From Saprospiraceae bacterium (GTDB lineage: Bacteria > Bacteroidota > Bacteroidia > Chitinophagales > Saprospiraceae), in the NCBI GenBank assembly GCA_041392805.1, contig JAWKLJ010000001.1, positions 3,968,001-4,032,000 of the forward strand: DNA of 64,000 bases. Direction: 5' to 3'. Every line of letters begins with the position of its first letter. Positions within the stretch are counted from its first letter, which is position 1. A model generated the notes under the pieces. That model was not told where the DNA came from, made no database searches, and saw only the letters and a list, made by a program, of their open reading frames with translations. Below are positions 46,835 through 55,144 of this stretch, in pieces. A program made the position numbers and the translations under genes.

Positions 46835-47206
46835 ATGGATTTTAAACAACAGAAAGCAATCTACATTCAAATAGCCGACTACCTCTTAGAGAACATCCTT
46901 GCTGGTGAACTGAATCAAGGGGATAAAGTACAGTCGGTGAGGGAGATGGCTGCTACCGTACAAGTAAACCCCAATACGGTAGTGCGCTCCTTCAATTACC
47001 TACAAGACAAAGGCATTATTGTCAACCAAAGAGGAATTGGTTATTTCGTTGCCGATGATGCCCTTGAAAAAACCCAAGCCCTTAAACGGGAAAATTTCAT
47101 ACAGCAGGAGTTGCCCCAACTATTTAAGATGATGGAGCTTTTGGATATGAAATTTGATGACTTGAAAGCAATTTATCACCACGAATCAAATGGTAAATCA
47201 TCATGA
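46835..47206 (+). CDS. GntR-family regulator, YtrA type
   Basis: 123 residues. N-terminal winged helix with IYIQIADYLLENILAGELNQ, VQSVREMAATVQVNPNTVVR and QRGIGYFVAD, then a short helical C-terminus without a FCD or UTRA ligand domain, as in the YtrA subgroup. It starts 1 bp after the permease stop. It likely represses its own operon through the palindrome at 45149-45173. Confidence 0.92.
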   Translation: MDFKQQKAIYIQIADYLLENILAGELNQGDKVQSVREMAATVQVNPNTVVRSFNYLQDKGIIVNQRGIGYFVADDALEKTQALKRENFIQQELPQLFKMMELLDMKFDDLKAIYHHESNGKSS

Positions 47207-47466
47207 CTGTTATTATTGCTATTGTTTTTTGGCTGCTTTGGACCCTTTTCCTAGGGTTTGTACCGAATACCTAAGAAGTGCGCCATAGCGGTGCTACTTG
47301 GACGGAAAACCAAAGGTAAATACAGGTTTGTCCAGCCTTCGAATGGTAGCCATTTTTGGTTAAAGTGTAAGGTTTAGAAGGTTGTTAAATCATCCTTTTA
47401 AGCTTTACACCCATAACCTTCATAAGATTTTATCTTGCTTAGACACCATTATTAATTATCAGAAAA

Positions 47467-48240
47467 ATGACAACCAGCAATAAATTATTAATCGGCTTTT
47501 TTTCGGGTATCTTAATTTCTATTCTGACGTTTTTAGTGTTTGCTAGAATCAATGCAGAGGTAAAAGAAAATTACGGGGTAGAAGAGGATGAGGACCAGAT
47601 CAAAGGGAGTGGTCGCTTGGGTAAAGAAACACGTACTGTTCCTGCTTTTACAGGCTTGGTTTTACATGCCAATATGGACGTTGAATTAACTACATCGGTT
47701 GAAGGTGTTGAAATTGAGGCAGAAGATAACCTTTTCGCCCAAATTGTGACAGAAGTAAACGACGGAAACTTGCAAATCCACTGGAAACGTGGTCAATGGG
47801 TGGATCCCTCTCTTCCGATTAAAATCAAAGTGCCACTGAAATCCTTATCCTCCATCGAGCTTAGAGGGGCTGGTTTTATTACCAGCACAGACACACTCCA
47901 AAGTGACTCGTTGAAGCTATACAGCGAAGGAAATGGCGATTTGTCTTTAGCCATAAAAGTAGGGTATTTGTCTGCTAATATTTCGAGAAATGGAGATATG
48001 GACATGGAAGGAACAGCCGATCAATTGGATTTGGTTATTCATGGCTCCGGCGATTTTAACGCCTTTGCACTCTCCTTGCAGGAGGCTAGCATTCACACAG
48101 AAGGACCGGGCGGGGCAAAACTACAGGTAGAAAAGCAATTAAAAGCGACGACTAATGGCCCTGGCCATATCAAATATAAAGGCCCCGCTATGGCCGAAAA
48201 AACAATTGATCACGGCGGACGTCTCATTCATATCCAGTAA
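47467..48240 (+). CDS. Head-GIN (DUF2807) domain protein
   Basis: 257 residues. N-terminal TM or signal anchor (~8-27), then a right-handed beta-helix-like DUF2807 region with the regular strands FTGLVLHANMDVELT, SSIELRGAGFITS, LSANISRNGDMDMEG and DLVIHGSGDFNAF. It is exported or membrane-tethered. The function of the family is unknown, probably adhesive or structural. About 260 bp separate it from the GntR gene; no terminator is clear. Confidence 0.85.
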   Translation: MTTSNKLLIGFFSGILISILTFLVFARINAEVKENYGVEEDEDQIKGSGRLGKETRTVPAFTGLVLHANMDVELTTSVEGVEIEAEDNLFAQIVTEVNDGNLQIHWKRGQWVDPSLPIKIKVPLKSLSSIELRGAGFITSTDTLQSDSLKLYSEGNGDLSLAIKVGYLSANISRNGDMDMEGTADQLDLVIHGSGDFNAFALSLQEASIHTEGPGGAKLQVEKQLKATTNGPGHIKYKGPAMAEKTIDHGGRLIHIQ

Positions 48241-48372
48241 ATAAAAATTAGTTAGTACTGTTGTAACCTTATGCTTTGTTTGATAGTCTATTCCTGAACG
48301 CTAGGCTAACAGGTCAAGACTATGCCATCTTAGTCGGATAAGTCAACCTCAATCCTTAAAAAAAGCTATATC

Positions 48373-50343
48373 ATGAAAGCAATAACCTTCAACCAAATAC
48401 TTCGAATAATCTTTTTCTATTTGTTAATGTCGATTCCTTTTTTGGGAATGGTTTTGAGTGCGCAATCTGGCCCTACAGCAGAAGCTTATGAGGCCATTCT
48501 GCAAGCGGAATTTGGAGAATACGCATCTGGCGCCACGGCCATTGTAGTCAAAGAAGGAAAAACCCTATATCGCGGAGCGATAGGGATGGCTAATATAGAA
48601 TTGGAAGTAAAGGCGAAACCCGAGCATGTTTTTCGTATTGGATCGATTACCAAACAATTTACAGCCGTAGCGATTCTTCAGTTGGAAGAGCAAGGCAAAC
48701 TATCAATAACGGACCCCATTACCAAATACATTCCGGATTATCCCACTCAAGGTCGTACCATAAGTATTGAGCATTTGTTGACACATACTTCTGGCATCAA
48801 GAGTTACACCAATATGCCGGAATTCGAGCAAATGTTCAGAAAGGATTTAACGCCAATGGAAATTGTGGCGTTTTTTCAAGATCAACCGATGGAATTTGAG
48901 CCAGGCGAAAAATTCAATTACAACAACTCTGGCTATATCCTATTGGGTGTCATTATTGAGAAGGTGAGCGGCATGCCTTATGCAGACTATATCCAGAAAA
49001 ATATTTTTGAACCGGTTGGTCTGAAACATTCTTATTACGACAGTTATGCTCAAATTATTCCAATGAGAGCGGCGGGTTACCAGGGAGACCAAGATAATTA
49101 TATCAACGCAGCTTACTTGAGTACGACGCTTCCTTATGCAGCTGGCTCGCTATTGTCTAATGTCGATGACTTATATAAATGGATACAAGCTGTTCATGCT
49201 TATAAACTGGTGAGTGAAAAAAGTTTGGAGAAAGCTTTTACCTCATATACTTTAAAGGATGGATCTAACACTGGCTATGCCTATGGTTGGAGTATAGATG
49301 AAATGTACGGGCAAAAGGTCATCGAACACGGAGGTGGAATACCTGGTTTCTTAACAGCATCAATGTACTTACCTAAGGATAACGTTTTTGTGGCAGTTTT
49401 TTCCAATTGCAACTGCAAAGGACCTGAAACAGCTGCCAATAAAATGGCTGCCCTGGCCATTGGCCAGTCATTAGTTTGGGAAAAAATAACTTTAACTGAA
49501 GCAGCCTTGGATCAATATGTAGGGATATACGAAATTTCAGCCGAAGAGAAGCAAACGATCTCTCGGGAAGGTCAACAACTATACGCCACTCGAACGGGCA
49601 GAAACCGATATGAGATTTATCCTAATGCAGTAGACCAATTCATTTTTGAAGACGGCTTGATGAGTTTCCAATTCGTTCGGGATGAAAAGGGTAAGGTTCT
49701 TAAACTGAAAGCTTTTCGGCGAGGGAGTTTCCAAAAGGAAGCGGTTCGAACTTCGGAAGTAGTGGAAATACCCAAGGCTATTCAACTGAATGTTGCTATC
49801 CTTGAGGAATATGTAGGAGCATATAATATGGGCCCTTTTAAAATATTCTTCACGCTGGAAGAAGGTAGGTTATTTGGCCAACCCGAAGGCCAAAGTAAAG
49901 AGGAGTTATTCGCAAAAGCAAAGGACCAGTTTTTCCTAAAGAGAGTGGATGCATCCATGGAATTTATACGGGGGAATGGCCAGGTAATAGCTGTAAAACT
50001 TAGGCATGGCAATAATGTGCTGGAAGGACAATTGATACAAGAGGAAAAACGAATCATCAAGACTTCATTTAGTACAAATGCCAATGATTTAAAAGAATAT
50101 ACTGGTGTCTATGATGCTGAAGGAAGGCAACTGACCGTTACCCTCGAAGAGGGCAAGTTATATGGCCAACCAGATGACGATACCAAGGAAATGATGAACC
50201 CCAAAAGCAAAGATCATTTTGAAGTAATTACCGCCGACGGCGATACTGTGCAAGTCGAGTTTTTACGACAAAATGAGGAAATAAGCGGCATCAGGGTCGT
50301 CACGCCTGATGGCAATGAAATCATCGGTAAAAAAATTAAATAG
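48373..50343 (+). CDS. Beta-lactamase-family serine hydrolase
   Basis: 656 residues. Signal peptide (to ~30), class C-like penicillin-binding domain (~35-370) with SxxK at 91-94 (RIGSITKQFTA), YNN in FNYNNSGYILLG, and HGGGIPGF in place of KTG. A C-terminal half follows (~385-656) with three repeats of a lipocalin-like DUF3471-type unit (YVGIYEISAEEKQ; YVGAYNMGPFKIF; YTGVYDAEGRQLT). It probably cleaves peptides or esters in the periplasm. Its transcript end is separated from a strong terminator by an inserted repeat. Confidence 0.92.
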   Translation: MKAITFNQILRIIFFYLLMSIPFLGMVLSAQSGPTAEAYEAILQAEFGEYASGATAIVVKEGKTLYRGAIGMANIELEVKAKPEHVFRIGSITKQFTAVAILQLEEQGKLSITDPITKYIPDYPTQGRTISIEHLLTHTSGIKSYTNMPEFEQMFRKDLTPMEIVAFFQDQPMEFEPGEKFNYNNSGYILLGVIIEKVSGMPYADYIQKNIFEPVGLKHSYYDSYAQIIPMRAAGYQGDQDNYINAAYLSTTLPYAAGSLLSNVDDLYKWIQAVHAYKLVSEKSLEKAFTSYTLKDGSNTGYAYGWSIDEMYGQKVIEHGGGIPGFLTASMYLPKDNVFVAVFSNCNCKGPETAANKMAALAIGQSLVWEKITLTEAALDQYVGIYEISAEEKQTISREGQQLYATRTGRNRYEIYPNAVDQFIFEDGLMSFQFVRDEKGKVLKLKAFRRGSFQKEAVRTSEVVEIPKAIQLNVAILEEYVGAYNMGPFKIFFTLEEGRLFGQPEGQSKEELFAKAKDQFFLKRVDASMEFIRGNGQVIAVKLRHGNNVLEGQLIQEEKRIIKTSFSTNANDLKEYTGVYDAEGRQLTVTLEEGKLYGQPDDDTKEMMNPKSKDHFEVITADGDTVQVEFLRQNEEISGIRVVTPDGNEIIGKKIK

Positions 50344-50350
50344 CGAATTA

Positions 50351-50673
50351 AGGAACGTTCGAATAATAGACTTGTTCAGCCAGGCCTGAATGAGCGAAAG
50401 CGCAGCAAATTTTATTTTGAACGAGGAAAAAAACACAGGCGATGCCGTAGCATCGGCGAGGCTTTTTGACGAAGTGCAAGATAAAATTTGCCGCTTGCAG
50501 CCATTTGAGGCGCTGGTTGAACAAGTCTAATAAGTTTGACAATTATGGGTCGGCTATTTTGTGGCCAGGCGAGCAAAAAACGCAGGCGTAGCCAAAGCTA
50601 CGGCGAGTATTTTTGGCGAAGCATGGTCAAAAAGAGGCAGCCAGAAAGTCGAAGTTATTGTTTGAACGTTCCT
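50351..50673 (+). repeat. MITE-like element family Y, copy 2, interrupted by element X
   Basis: Termini AGGAACGTTCGAATAA and TTGTTTGAACGTTCCT match copy 1 at 293-479 in reverse. The interior differs by a 159-bp insertion (50369-50527) near the left end. It begins 8 bp past the stop of the serine hydrolase gene. The short minus-strand frames inside it and to its right (50348-50542, 50554-50793) look like chance. Confidence 0.8.
50369..50527. mobile_element. Nested MITE-like element X with TAATA target duplication
   Basis: Inverted termini GACTTGTTCAGCC / GGTTGAACAAGTC bound it. It sits in element Y and is flanked by direct TAATA copies (50364-50368 and 50528-50532); Y copy 1 has the site uninterrupted. 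It carries no gene. Its core (AACACAGGCG...CGGCGAGG, then TTTTT) is related to that of Y. Confidence 0.75.
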
Positions 50674-50707
50674 AAGAACCACTTCCATATATTTTAATCC
50701 AATCCGG

Positions 50708-50738
50708 GCTTGAGCCGCTGTGCTCAAGCTCTTTTTTT
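50708..50738 (+). terminator. Intrinsic terminator
   Basis: GCTTGAGC and GCTCAAGC around a 6-nt loop, then CTCTTTTTTTG. It is likely the native terminator of the serine hydrolase gene, displaced ~365 bp from the stop codon by the repeat insertion. Confidence 0.85.
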
Positions 50739-50874
50739 GTTCCGTGTCTGTCCAATAATCTGCTAACGGGATTTTCGAAAAAGCAGGTGTCATTTTATAC
50801 GCTTAAATATCAATGAATATTGAATTTCCTTGCTTAGGTTTTTTAAGAAATATCCCAAGAAAGGGTTTATTGAT

Positions 50875-50939
50875 GAACGGTTTGGCTAAACGGCGTGACC
50901 AGCTTTTGCTGGGCATGACCGTCATATACGTTGTTAGCT
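50875..50939 (-). repeat. attC-like site A1 (distal end of the cassette array)
   Basis: Read on the minus strand, it opens AGCTAAC, runs through stems around CCAGC AAAA GCTGG, and closes GCCAAACCGTTC. The opening bases overlap the stop codon of the lipoprotein gene and are the reverse complement of the start of that cassette (GTTAGCTATA). It marks the left boundary of the array. Confidence 0.75.
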
Positions 50940-51657
50940 ATAGTGTTCTTTTAAGTAATTTCCATTCTTCATTTTCCTTATTGAAAAAATCTAAAACTCC
51001 AATATACCCTTCAGGCATGACTTGAAAATCTATCATCACGGATTTTAGACCAATAGTTACTTCATCTATTATTAGATATCTTGAAATTCCATTTTCCTCA
51101 ATTTGTTCTTTAGTTAAAATTTGAGCTTCTTTCCCCTTATATATTAGTCGGACATTATTATTGGCATTAATTTCATAATATTCTTGAATAATTAAAGGGT
51201 TATTTGTTGGGATAAAGTATTTTTCAAGCGCTGGGTTTGTCAAAGCGATATTAATTAGTTTTATCACTTCTTCTTTCTCCTTCTTGTTAGATTCTTTTAA
51301 TTGTGGATAATTAATTGCTATTCTTTCACTTCCCCATTCTTCAGTAGTACGTTTGCAATAGCTAAATCTTGTTTCTAATTCTACTAAACAGCCAGATTGA
51401 TGTCTTAAAAACTTTAGCTCCTTTAATTCATGTGATGATTCATTTAATATGATAGTGTCATTATGAATTTTGTATGTGCCTTTGAATTCCGAATTTCCTC
51501 GATGACCTTCATATATGTATTTGAAAGTTAGATTTTTATTTAATGTTAGTTTGTAGTATGTCTCATACCAATATGCTTCATATTCGTTTGAATTGCTCAT
51601 CCATGAACAACCAGAGAGAAGGAGAAGTATAGACATTGGTACAAAGTGTTTAGTCAT
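50938..51657 (-). CDS. Cassette-borne lipoprotein of unknown function
   Basis: 239 residues from the ATG at 51657 (MTKHFVPM); the frame is open further, but that part lies in the attC and intron. Lipobox LLSGC (Cys17). The mature protein has a lipocalin-like beginning (YYKLTLNKNLTFKYIYEG), a Lys/Glu-rich middle, and no recognised domain. The coding sequence is AT-richer than the flanking core genes. It is the last cassette, followed by attC A1. Confidence 0.8.
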   Translation of the reverse strand: MTKHFVPMSILLLLSGCSWMSNSNEYEAYWYETYYKLTLNKNLTFKYIYEGHRGNSEFKGTYKIHNDTIILNESSHELKELKFLRHQSGCLVELETRFSYCKRTTEEWGSERIAINYPQLKESNKKEKEEVIKLINIALTNPALEKYFIPTNNPLIIQEYYEINANNNVRLIYKGKEAQILTKEQIEENGISRYLIIDEVTIGLKSVMIDFQVMPEGYIGVLDFFNKENEEWKLLKRTL

Positions 51658-51736
51658 TTTTGTTTTTTCATTATAGCTAACGGTCTTGTATATGCGGCGT
51701 GACCAGCTTTTGCTGGGCATGACCGTCATATACGTT

Positions 51737-52969
51737 GTGTGTGCCCCGAATGGGCATCTATTACTTATCAAATAAAGATAAGGAAATAACTCGATAAAAG
51801 AATCGGGTCTCTGGGGATATGAAAGTTCTCCGCCTAAGGTAAGTGAGGGCGATTAGTAAGCCGCAAGCTGGGCTGGCTTGCGCTAGCAAATAGCGAGTGA
51901 TCGGAGGTCTGAAGCCTGCCTGTCTGGTAGGCAGGTAAGCGGGACTACAAAAGCTGGAATGTACGAACAGAGCTTGTTCCGATTTATCGGAAAATCGCAT
52001 ATGAGGCATCAGGACGTGGTCGAGGTAGCAGAACATACTAAAGGCCGGTCACCACTGCAACAAACCAAAGCGTAATGATGTAGATGCGGACAGCTTCAGT
52101 GGAAAGAGGATGCACCTTACCGGGGGAGATCTCTGGAAACTTTTTTTCAGAGAAGTCAGCCGAGGCCATAGTAGCAACTGGCTGAGATGCCAACTTGTGA
52201 AGGGCCGAACATGGAACAGTTTTTCAGCCATGTGTTACGAGGTCAATTTTGGAAACCGACAGGTGGATGTTGACCTATGCGAACAAATGCACGAAAGGCA
52301 AAACAAGTCTTTTTTTTTATGGTTAGAAAACAAGACAACTTAATGCGATGGGTGGTGAGCGGACAAAACTTTGTCAACGCTTATCATTCGGTACTGCGCA
52401 ACAAAGGAGCAGCAGGCGTGGACGGGGTGAAAACAGAAGCTCTCCCACATTACCTGATGCACCATTGGGAGCGAATCAAAACCGAATTGCTGGAAGGAAA
52501 ATACCGTCCACAAGCCGTCAGAGGTGTTTCGATACCCAAACCCCAAGGCGGTAAACGCCGATTACGGTATTGCATCTGGAAACAATGGAAGCGGCCAAAA
52601 CGTCGCCTACGAGCATTCCGACAGTTAGGAGTCGATCAAAGTTGGGCAAGGCGATTCGCGTTCGACTGAGCTCACGCCGAAGTCCTATTCCCGTAAAGGA
52701 GGATGGACAATAGCTTGCAGCCCAATCATGGGCACTACCGTGACAGAGGAACGATTACGACAACGTGGGTATATTCCATTCCTGGAATATTATCTCAAAG
52801 TCAAGTTTGGAAAACCCTCTGAAGATAGGGCCAAGAAGAAAAGATGAGTTGTTCTGTGAACCGCCGTATACGCGATCCGTACAGCTTGTCCCGTACACAT
52901 AGTGTAGGGATACGGTGATGTGAGAGGTGCACTCCGCTCCTAAATAGGGGCGGAGCCGCCTACTCGATT
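51737..52969 (+). mobile_element. Degenerate group II intron 1 (IIC-like), inserted in attC A2
   Basis: The 5' end GTGTGTGCCCCGAATGGGC fits the GUGYG rule. The 3' end carries domain V/VI-like sequence (52852-52969, with CCGCCGTATACG and CTCCGCTCCTAAATAGG). It lies in the strand opposite to the cassettes, between CGTT and GGCTGAC of the attC. The encoded maturase is internally deleted, so the intron cannot move on its own. The domain V loop is enlarged by about 30 nt. A short palindrome (GCCTGCC...GGCAGGT, 51917-51937) sits inside. Confidence 0.8.
52319..52847 (+). pseudogene. Internally deleted group II intron reverse transcriptase/maturase
   Basis: The N-terminal RT region reads LRNKGAAGVDGVKTEALPHY and VSIPKPQGGKRRL. 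It then jumps directly to the C-terminal maturase part (IWKQWKRPKRRLRAFRQLG). A further frameshift near 52665 separates the last block (RKGGWTIACSPIMGTTVTEE, LEYYLKVKF). The catalytic YADD region and most of the fingers-palm are gone. The sequence left resembles class C intron RTs, which lack an endonuclease domain. Not functional. Confidence 0.85.
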
Positions 52970-53219
52970 GGCTGACGTTTTTTATTTTATCTGTTCGTTG
53001 ATTATGTTAAATGCCTTAAAATTAAAATTGGAAAAAATTTCTTTGGGATAATCTTCTTTGAACATTGTCCAAATCATTACGTCTCTTAATTCTCCTTCAG
53101 TATCGGTGGTTCTATTTTTTAGAGTGCCTTCGCAAAGGAATCCAAGCTTTTTGGGAACTCCTTGACTGGCTATATTATTTGGAGCACACCTTATTTCAAT
53201 TCTATTAAGTTGTTCTATT

Positions 53220-54335
53220 GGCGTTGTTGCATAAAGAATCGGGAAACAGCTTTCCTTTATTGAAATACCCCTCAAATAACTTTTGAAATAGGCATACCTT
53301 GGGCTGTCATTTTATTCAAACATCTAATTTTGACGGCTGCTTCGACTTTCTGACTGCTGAGGTTTCTAGAGTATAATTCTGGGCCATAAATGGCCTTGAA
53401 CCTAAACATAGTCGTTTCAGAGAGACTTCTACGATGATACCCACTATCCTGTTTCCATTGCTTTATCCCCTTTTCCGCAATTTGATCTAGAATGTGATTA
53501 CGTGGATGGTCCATCGGGTTACCCTGAGAATCTACTTTATACACAGCATTTTCTTGTGGAGGGATATGTCCCTCAATGTCCTTAATTATCAATAAATCCC
53601 AGATATCAAAGCTGTCATAGGCTCCATCCCCACTTACTCTATCTACTGGACTTTGTACTTGCTCCAGTAGATCGGCGAACTGTTGAGAATCACCATCTCC
53701 TTCTCCATTTTTTGTCAGTACCTGTGCATGAATAAAGCCAGTGGATTCATCCACTCCCAAATGCAGCTTACGCCAAGTTCGTCGTTTATTATAGCCATGT
53801 TTACGAACCTTCCATTCTCCTTCTCCAAACACCTTCAAGCCCGTAGAATCAAATACGATATACATCGGCCCAGTTGATTTAGCAGCCTTAATATCTACAT
53901 CTAATTGCTGGGCTCTTCGACATATTTGACTATAGCTAGGAGCCGATAAATCAAGCCTAAGTAATCGCAATAAGGAATTCGTAAAACCCTGTAATTGACG
54001 ATAACCTAATCTAAAGACAGCCTTCAATTCCAACAAAGCTAATATACATTCATCTGAGTACACAAATTGGGCGCCTTGCTGATCTGGTCCATCATGATGC
54101 CATACTTGGGCTAAACTTTCATCAAACCATAGGGTAATGTTGCCTCGCCCTACCAAAGCTTGGTTATAGCTACTCCAATTCTTTACTCGATACTTCTTTT
54201 TTCTGCCGTCTCTTGATTCTTAGCCCCTTTTGATATTACTTTTGCCATAGGTCGAGGATTGTAGGTTTGTTTGTCGTAATTCAAAAATACAAACCTTGGC
54301 CTATTTCTAATCTCGCATCTTTATGCAACAACGCC
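53220..54335 (-). mobile_element. IS5-family, IS903-group-like insertion sequence
   Basis: 1116 bp with inverted termini GGCGTTGTTGCATAAAGA and its complement. Flanked by the 9-bp direct duplication TGTTCTATT (53211-53219, 54336-54344). The terminus pattern (GGCxTTGTTGxATAAA) and 9-bp duplication fit the IS903 group. One transposase frame. The duplication is perfect, so the insertion is probably recent. Confidence 0.88.
53272..54219 (-). CDS. IS5-family transposase (IS903-like)
   Basis: The open frame extends to 54219, including KNWSSYNQALVGRGN at the N-terminus, typical of the group, but without an ATG. The first usable in-frame start is a TTG at 54156. An ATG at 54248 opens a different frame that ends at 54183, so the 5' end may be frameshifted or need ribosomal slippage. 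DDE features: VFDSTGLKVFGEGEW, SGDGAYD, and a final acidic region with WKQDSGYHRRSLSETTMFRF. It ends 52 bp inside the right terminus. Confidence 0.8.
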   Translation of the reverse strand, partial: ESRDGRKKKYRVKNWSSYNQALVGRGNITLWFDESLAQVWHHDGPDQQGAQFVYSDECILALLELKAVFRLGYRQLQGFTNSLLRLLRLDLSAPSYSQICRRAQQLDVDIKAAKSTGPMYIVFDSTGLKVFGEGEWKVRKHGYNKRRTWRKLHLGVDESTGFIHAQVLTKNGEGDGDSQQFADLLEQVQSPVDRVSGDGAYDSFDIWDLLIIKDIEGHIPPQENAVYKVDSQGNPMDHPRNHILDQIAEKGIKQWKQDSGYHRRSLSETTMFRFKAIYGPELYSRNLSSQKVEAAVKIRCLNKMTAQGMPISKVI

Positions 54336-54794
54336 TGTTCTATTTCAAATGCAACTTTAATTAGAGCTTTAACTGCTTCAGTAGCATAGCCTTGTTTCAG
54401 ATGTTTTGCATTAATCCAATAGCCAATTTCTCTCGCATTATTACCCCCCCTGGTGTGAAGTCCAGTTGACCCAACAAGCTTTTTTTCATCTTTATCAAAG
54501 ATTCCAAATGTGTAATCAAGTCCTAAGTCGAATTGCCCTCTATATTTTCGGAGTCTCTCCATTTTTGCTTTAACTGATTCAGGTTCATTTTTAGCCCAAG
54601 GCATCCAAGGGAGTAAATGCTCCAAGCTTTCATCAATTGAAATCTTTAGGAGTTCAGCATCTTTTGGTTCATAACATCTAATTATCAGCCGTTTAGTTTC
54701 TATCTTATAGGTCTTTGCAAGCATTTTAAATATTATGGATTATCTCAACAATTGTTGTTTAGTTACTATGCAGTTTCTTTTTTTTCTTAATGGC

Positions 54795-54864
54795 AGCCAA
54801 CGCCCGCGCATATACATTCGTGCTAAACGTTTAGTGAGCATGATTGTATATGCAGTTGTTAGAT
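54795..54864 (-). repeat. attC-like site A3
   Basis: Minus strand opens ATCTAACAACTGCATATAC and closes GTATATGCGCGGGCGTTGGC, with an inner CTAAACGTTTAG palindrome. It ends the gene-less unit to its right and starts the GNAT cassette. Confidence 0.75.
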
Positions 54865-54965
54865 GCTGCGGCTGATGCCCGTAAGCTCTGCGGCAGGGCT
54901 CAGCTGTCCCCACCCGCGCGCTCCCTTTGCGGGTTGGTTTTTCGGATTGGGGCGTTGCATCTAAC
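54860..54965 (-). other. Gene-less cassette body
   Basis: Bounded by GTTAGATGC at its start and GCATCTAAC at its end (minus strand), about 100 bp with GC-rich stems (CTGCGGC...GCCGCAG-like) and no open frame longer than a few codons. With attC A3 it forms an ORF-less cassette of about 170 bp. It may carry a promoter or RNA, but nothing specific was seen. Confidence 0.55.
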
Positions 54966-55092
54966 GGTTTTCAGCTATACGCAGGCAGGGATTTTAACCA
55001 ATAAACTTCCTACGAATAACTGAACTTTAAATTTAGCACTTTCCTGTCCTACGAAGCACGAACACCCTGCTTGCGTATAGCTGATGTTAGCG
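54959..55092 (-). repeat. attC-like site A4 (long form)
   Basis: A 134-bp site. Outer arms TTCAGCTATACGCAGGCAGG and its near-complement give a ~20-bp stem. The large loop contains GCACTTTCCTGTCC, also present in site A6. On the minus strand it opens CGCTAAC, the complement of the start of the VOC cassette (GTTAGCGG), and closes GTTAGAT. Confidence 0.75.
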
Positions 55093-55144
55093 GTTAGGCG
55101 TTCTTTTCGTTTATTCAATTTCCGTTTTTTGTCTGTTGTTAAGA

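Larger units (their letters stand above)
51675..52976 (-). repeat. attC-like site A2, split by group II intron 1
   Basis: The two parts are 51675-51736 and 52970-52976. Without the intron, the minus strand opens GTCAGCCAAC, goes through the same CCAGC AAAA GCTGG apex as A1, and closes CCGTTAGCT. The opening is the complement of the start of the GNAT cassette (GTTGGCTGCC), with one mismatch. Confidence 0.75.
52982..54724 (-). pseudogene. GNAT (RimJ/RimL-like) acetyltransferase interrupted by an IS
   Basis: The N-terminal part (54345-54724, from MLAKTYKIETKRLIIRCY to VKALIKVAFEIEQ) and C-terminal part (52982-53219, from LNRIEIRCAPNNIASQGV to the stop) rejoin in frame when the IS and one target copy are removed: FEIEQLNRIEIRC. 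It then reads as a complete RimJ/RimL-type N-acetyltransferase of about 200 residues, with the acetyl-CoA loop region around GYWINAKHLKQGYATEAV. The insertion disrupts the GNAT core. The gene is a cassette between sites A2 and A3. Confidence 0.85.
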
